Below, in pieces: positions 5,040 to 6,401 of a DNA stretch of 6,401 bases. Origin of the DNA: Bacteroidales bacterium (GTDB lineage Bacteria; Bacteroidota; Bacteroidia; Bacteroidales; PUMT01). The stretch is from positions 1 to 6,401 of the forward strand of contig SKQJ01000086.1 of NCBI GenBank assembly GCA_007119075.1, in the 5' to 3' direction. The notes beneath the pieces are model-generated. The model searched no databases, was not told the origin of the DNA, and saw only the letters and a program-made list of their open reading frames with translations. A program made the translations under genes and the position numbers. Within the stretch, counting starts at the first letter, position 1; every line of letters starts with the position of its first letter.

Positions 5040-6224
5040 TCAGTCAAGAACTTCAATTACCTGGCCTGCTCCTACTGTGCGGCCTCCTTCACGGATTGCA
5101 AACCTCAGATTCTGATTTATGGCAACAGGGTATATAAGCTCGACTGTAATTGTTACATTATCACCGGGCATCACCATTTCGGTTCCTTCAGGAAGCTTGA
5201 TCTCCCCGGTAATATCAAGGGTGCGGAGGAAGAACTGGGGACGGTAATTATTATGGAAAGGTGTATGGCGACCTCCTTCATTTTTCTTAAGCACATAGAT
5301 CTCTGCCTTGAACTTCGTATGAGGAGTGATCGAGCCGGGCTTGGCAATAACCATTCCCCTCTTGATCTCTTTCTTGTCGACTCCGCGAAGCAGCAAACCT
5401 ACATTGTCACCGGCTTCACCGCGATCAAGTATCTTGCGGAACATTTCGACTCCGGTAACCACTGTTTTTCTTTCTGCGCCCAGACCTACCAGCTGCATCT
5501 CGTCGCCCGAATTCACGACACCCGTTTCAATTCTTCCGGTCGCCACGGTTCCGCGTCCGGTAATGGAGAATACGTCTTCCACGGGCATCAGGAACGGCTT
5601 TTCCACATCCCTTGGGGGAACGGGAATGAATTCATCAACGGCATTCATGAGCTCCATTACTTTGTCTTCCCACTTTTCCTCGCCATTGAGAGCACCAAGA
5701 GCCGATCCGTGTATCACCGGCGCATTGTCGCCGTCAAACTCGTAGAAGCTGAGCAGCTCACGTACTTCCATTTCAACCAGTTCAAGGAGCTCGGGGTCAT
5801 CAACCATGTCAACTTTGTTGATAAATACAACCAGTCGGGGCACGTTCACCTGCCGTGCCAGAAGGATGTGCTCGCGGGTCTGTGGCATGGGCCCGTCGGT
5901 TCCGGCTACCACCAGTATGGCGCCGTCCATCTGAGCGGCACCTGTGACCATGTTCTTTACATAGTCGGCGTGACCGGGACAGTCGACGTGAGCATAGTGG
6001 CGGTTTTCAGTCTGATATTCGATATGTGCAGTATTGATGGTAATACCTCTTTCCTTTTCTTCCGGCGCATTGTCTATCTGATCAAAGGTCTTTATCTCCG
6101 AAAGTCCTTTTTTTGAAAGCAGCAGTGTGATAGCAGCTGTCAGGGTAGTCTTGCCATGGTCGACGTGACCGATGGTTCCGACATTGACGTGTGGTTTTGT
6201 TCTTTCAAATTTTGCTTTTGCCAT
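5040..6224 (-). CDS. tuf: Elongation factor Tu
   Basis: EF-Tu is the GTPase that delivers aminoacyl-tRNA to the ribosomal A site. The 394 residues match the family length. G-domain motifs are intact: GHVDHGKT (19-26), switch I RGITI (59-63), DCPGH (81-85, with the catalytic His 85), NKVD (136-139) and SAL (174-176). Domain II begins near 205 (EDVFSITGRGTVATGRIETG) and domain III near 300, ending with the conserved IREGGRTVGAGQVIEVLD. The start ATG at 6222-6224 gives the standard MAKAKFERTKPHVNVGTIGH. A GGAG lies only 2 bases before the ATG, too close for a normal Shine-Dalgarno contact. It sits between tRNA-Thr (67 bases upstream) and tRNA-Trp (58 bases downstream). The 67-base leader is A/T-rich, and transcription probably comes from upstream of the tRNAs, outside the window. 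Confidence 0.99.
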   Translation of the reverse strand: MAKAKFERTKPHVNVGTIGHVDHGKTTLTAAITLLLSKKGLSEIKTFDQIDNAPEEKERGITINTAHIEYQTENRHYAHVDCPGHADYVKNMVTGAAQMDGAILVVAGTDGPMPQTREHILLARQVNVPRLVVFINKVDMVDDPELLELVEMEVRELLSFYEFDGDNAPVIHGSALGALNGEEKWEDKVMELMNAVDEFIPVPPRDVEKPFLMPVEDVFSITGRGTVATGRIETGVVNSGDEMQLVGLGAERKTVVTGVEMFRKILDRGEAGDNVGLLLRGVDKKEIKRGMVIAKPGSITPHTKFKAEIYVLKKNEGGRHTPFHNNYRPQFFLRTLDITGEIKLPEGTEMVMPGDNVTITVELIYPVAINQNLRFAIREGGRTVGAGQVIEVLD

Positions 6225-6291
6225 AACTCCAAAATTATTTGATAAATTGATGAATAATAGGTTTCTGTAATAATTTATATACTGCGCTTTG

Positions 6292-6363
<72 letters not shown>

Positions 6364-6373
6364 AAAGAAAAAG

Positions 6374-6401
6374 AGCGGGAGACGGGACTCGGACCCGCGA
6401 C
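6374..6401 (-). tRNA. Partial tRNA 3' half, probably tRNA-Gly
   Basis: Only the 3' 28 bases are in the window: end of the variable region GTC, T arm GCGGG/CCCGT with loop TCCGAGT, acceptor 3' strand CTCCCGC and discriminator T. The missing 5' strand should therefore be GCGGGAG, the usual tRNA-Gly acceptor with a U discriminator, and tRNA-Gly precedes tRNA-Thr before tuf in related operons. The anticodon is outside, so the identity is inferred. CCA is not encoded (next bases CTT). The T loop has C where U55 is normally found. Confidence 0.8.

Noticed and set aside
5253..6116. Long plus-strand open frame opposite tuf
   Set aside because: It is fully antisense to a textbook EF-Tu gene; the open frame follows from tuf codon usage and the product resembles no known protein.
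6230..6237. Exact TAnnTTTG match (TAATTTTG, minus strand) just before tuf
   Set aside because: It lies 6 bases from the start codon, which would leave no leader, and there is no TTG-like -33 box at the right distance; likely chance in an A/T-rich stretch.
6232..6276. AAATTATT/AATAATTT inverted repeat in the tuf leader
   Set aside because: It consists only of A/T with a 29-base loop, which is expected by chance in such a sequence and would be unstable.

Overview
This window is a compact, ordinary-looking chromosomal core region in which every gene is read from the minus strand. In transcription order (right to left) it holds: the 3' end of a tRNA that is probably tRNA-Gly, tRNA-Thr(GGU), tuf (EF-Tu), tRNA-Trp(CCA), secE, nusG, rplK (L11), rplA (L1), rplJ (L10), rplL (L7/L12) and the first 462 codons of rpoB. 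This is the classic tRNA-tuf-secE-nusG-rplKAJL-rpoBC cluster. All proteins are full length apart from rpoB, which leaves the window at the left edge. I see no mobile element, CRISPR array, phage gene or accessory cassette.

The organism is most likely a member of the Bacteroidota. The RpoB N-terminus (for example HRSPGVFFGQSIHANGTKLY), the EF-Tu and L10 sequences, and the tRNA-Thr/tuf/tRNA-Trp/secE order all fit that phylum. None of the seven internal protein starts has a Shine-Dalgarno motif at a normal distance; leaders are A/T-rich instead, as is usual in Bacteroidota. I cannot name a genus. A Bacteroidia-like lineage is an inference from remembered family sequences.

Layout: 6374-6401 partial tRNA-Gly; 6292-6363 tRNA-Thr; 5040-6224 tuf; 4909-4981 tRNA-Trp, with a hairpin between it and tuf; 4703-4894 secE; 4145-4690 nusG; 3593-4036 rplK; 2871-3563 rplA; a 230-base leader with several inverted and direct repeats; 2119-2640 rplJ; 1649-2020 rplL; a 260-base spacer with a foldable element and a possible promoter; 1-1388 rpoB.

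The genes supply the elongation factor, its tRNAs, the ribosomal stalk (L10, L7/L12, L11) and L1, the transcription elongation factor NusG, the translocon subunit SecE and the RNA polymerase beta subunit, so they jointly set the capacity for transcription, translation and secretion. The parts worth a second look are the non-coding spacers. Three of them (before rplK, before rplJ, before rpoB) contain RNA-foldable inverted repeats exactly where ribosomal protein autoregulation and rpoB attenuation act in better studied bacteria. I found no convincing undescribed system.
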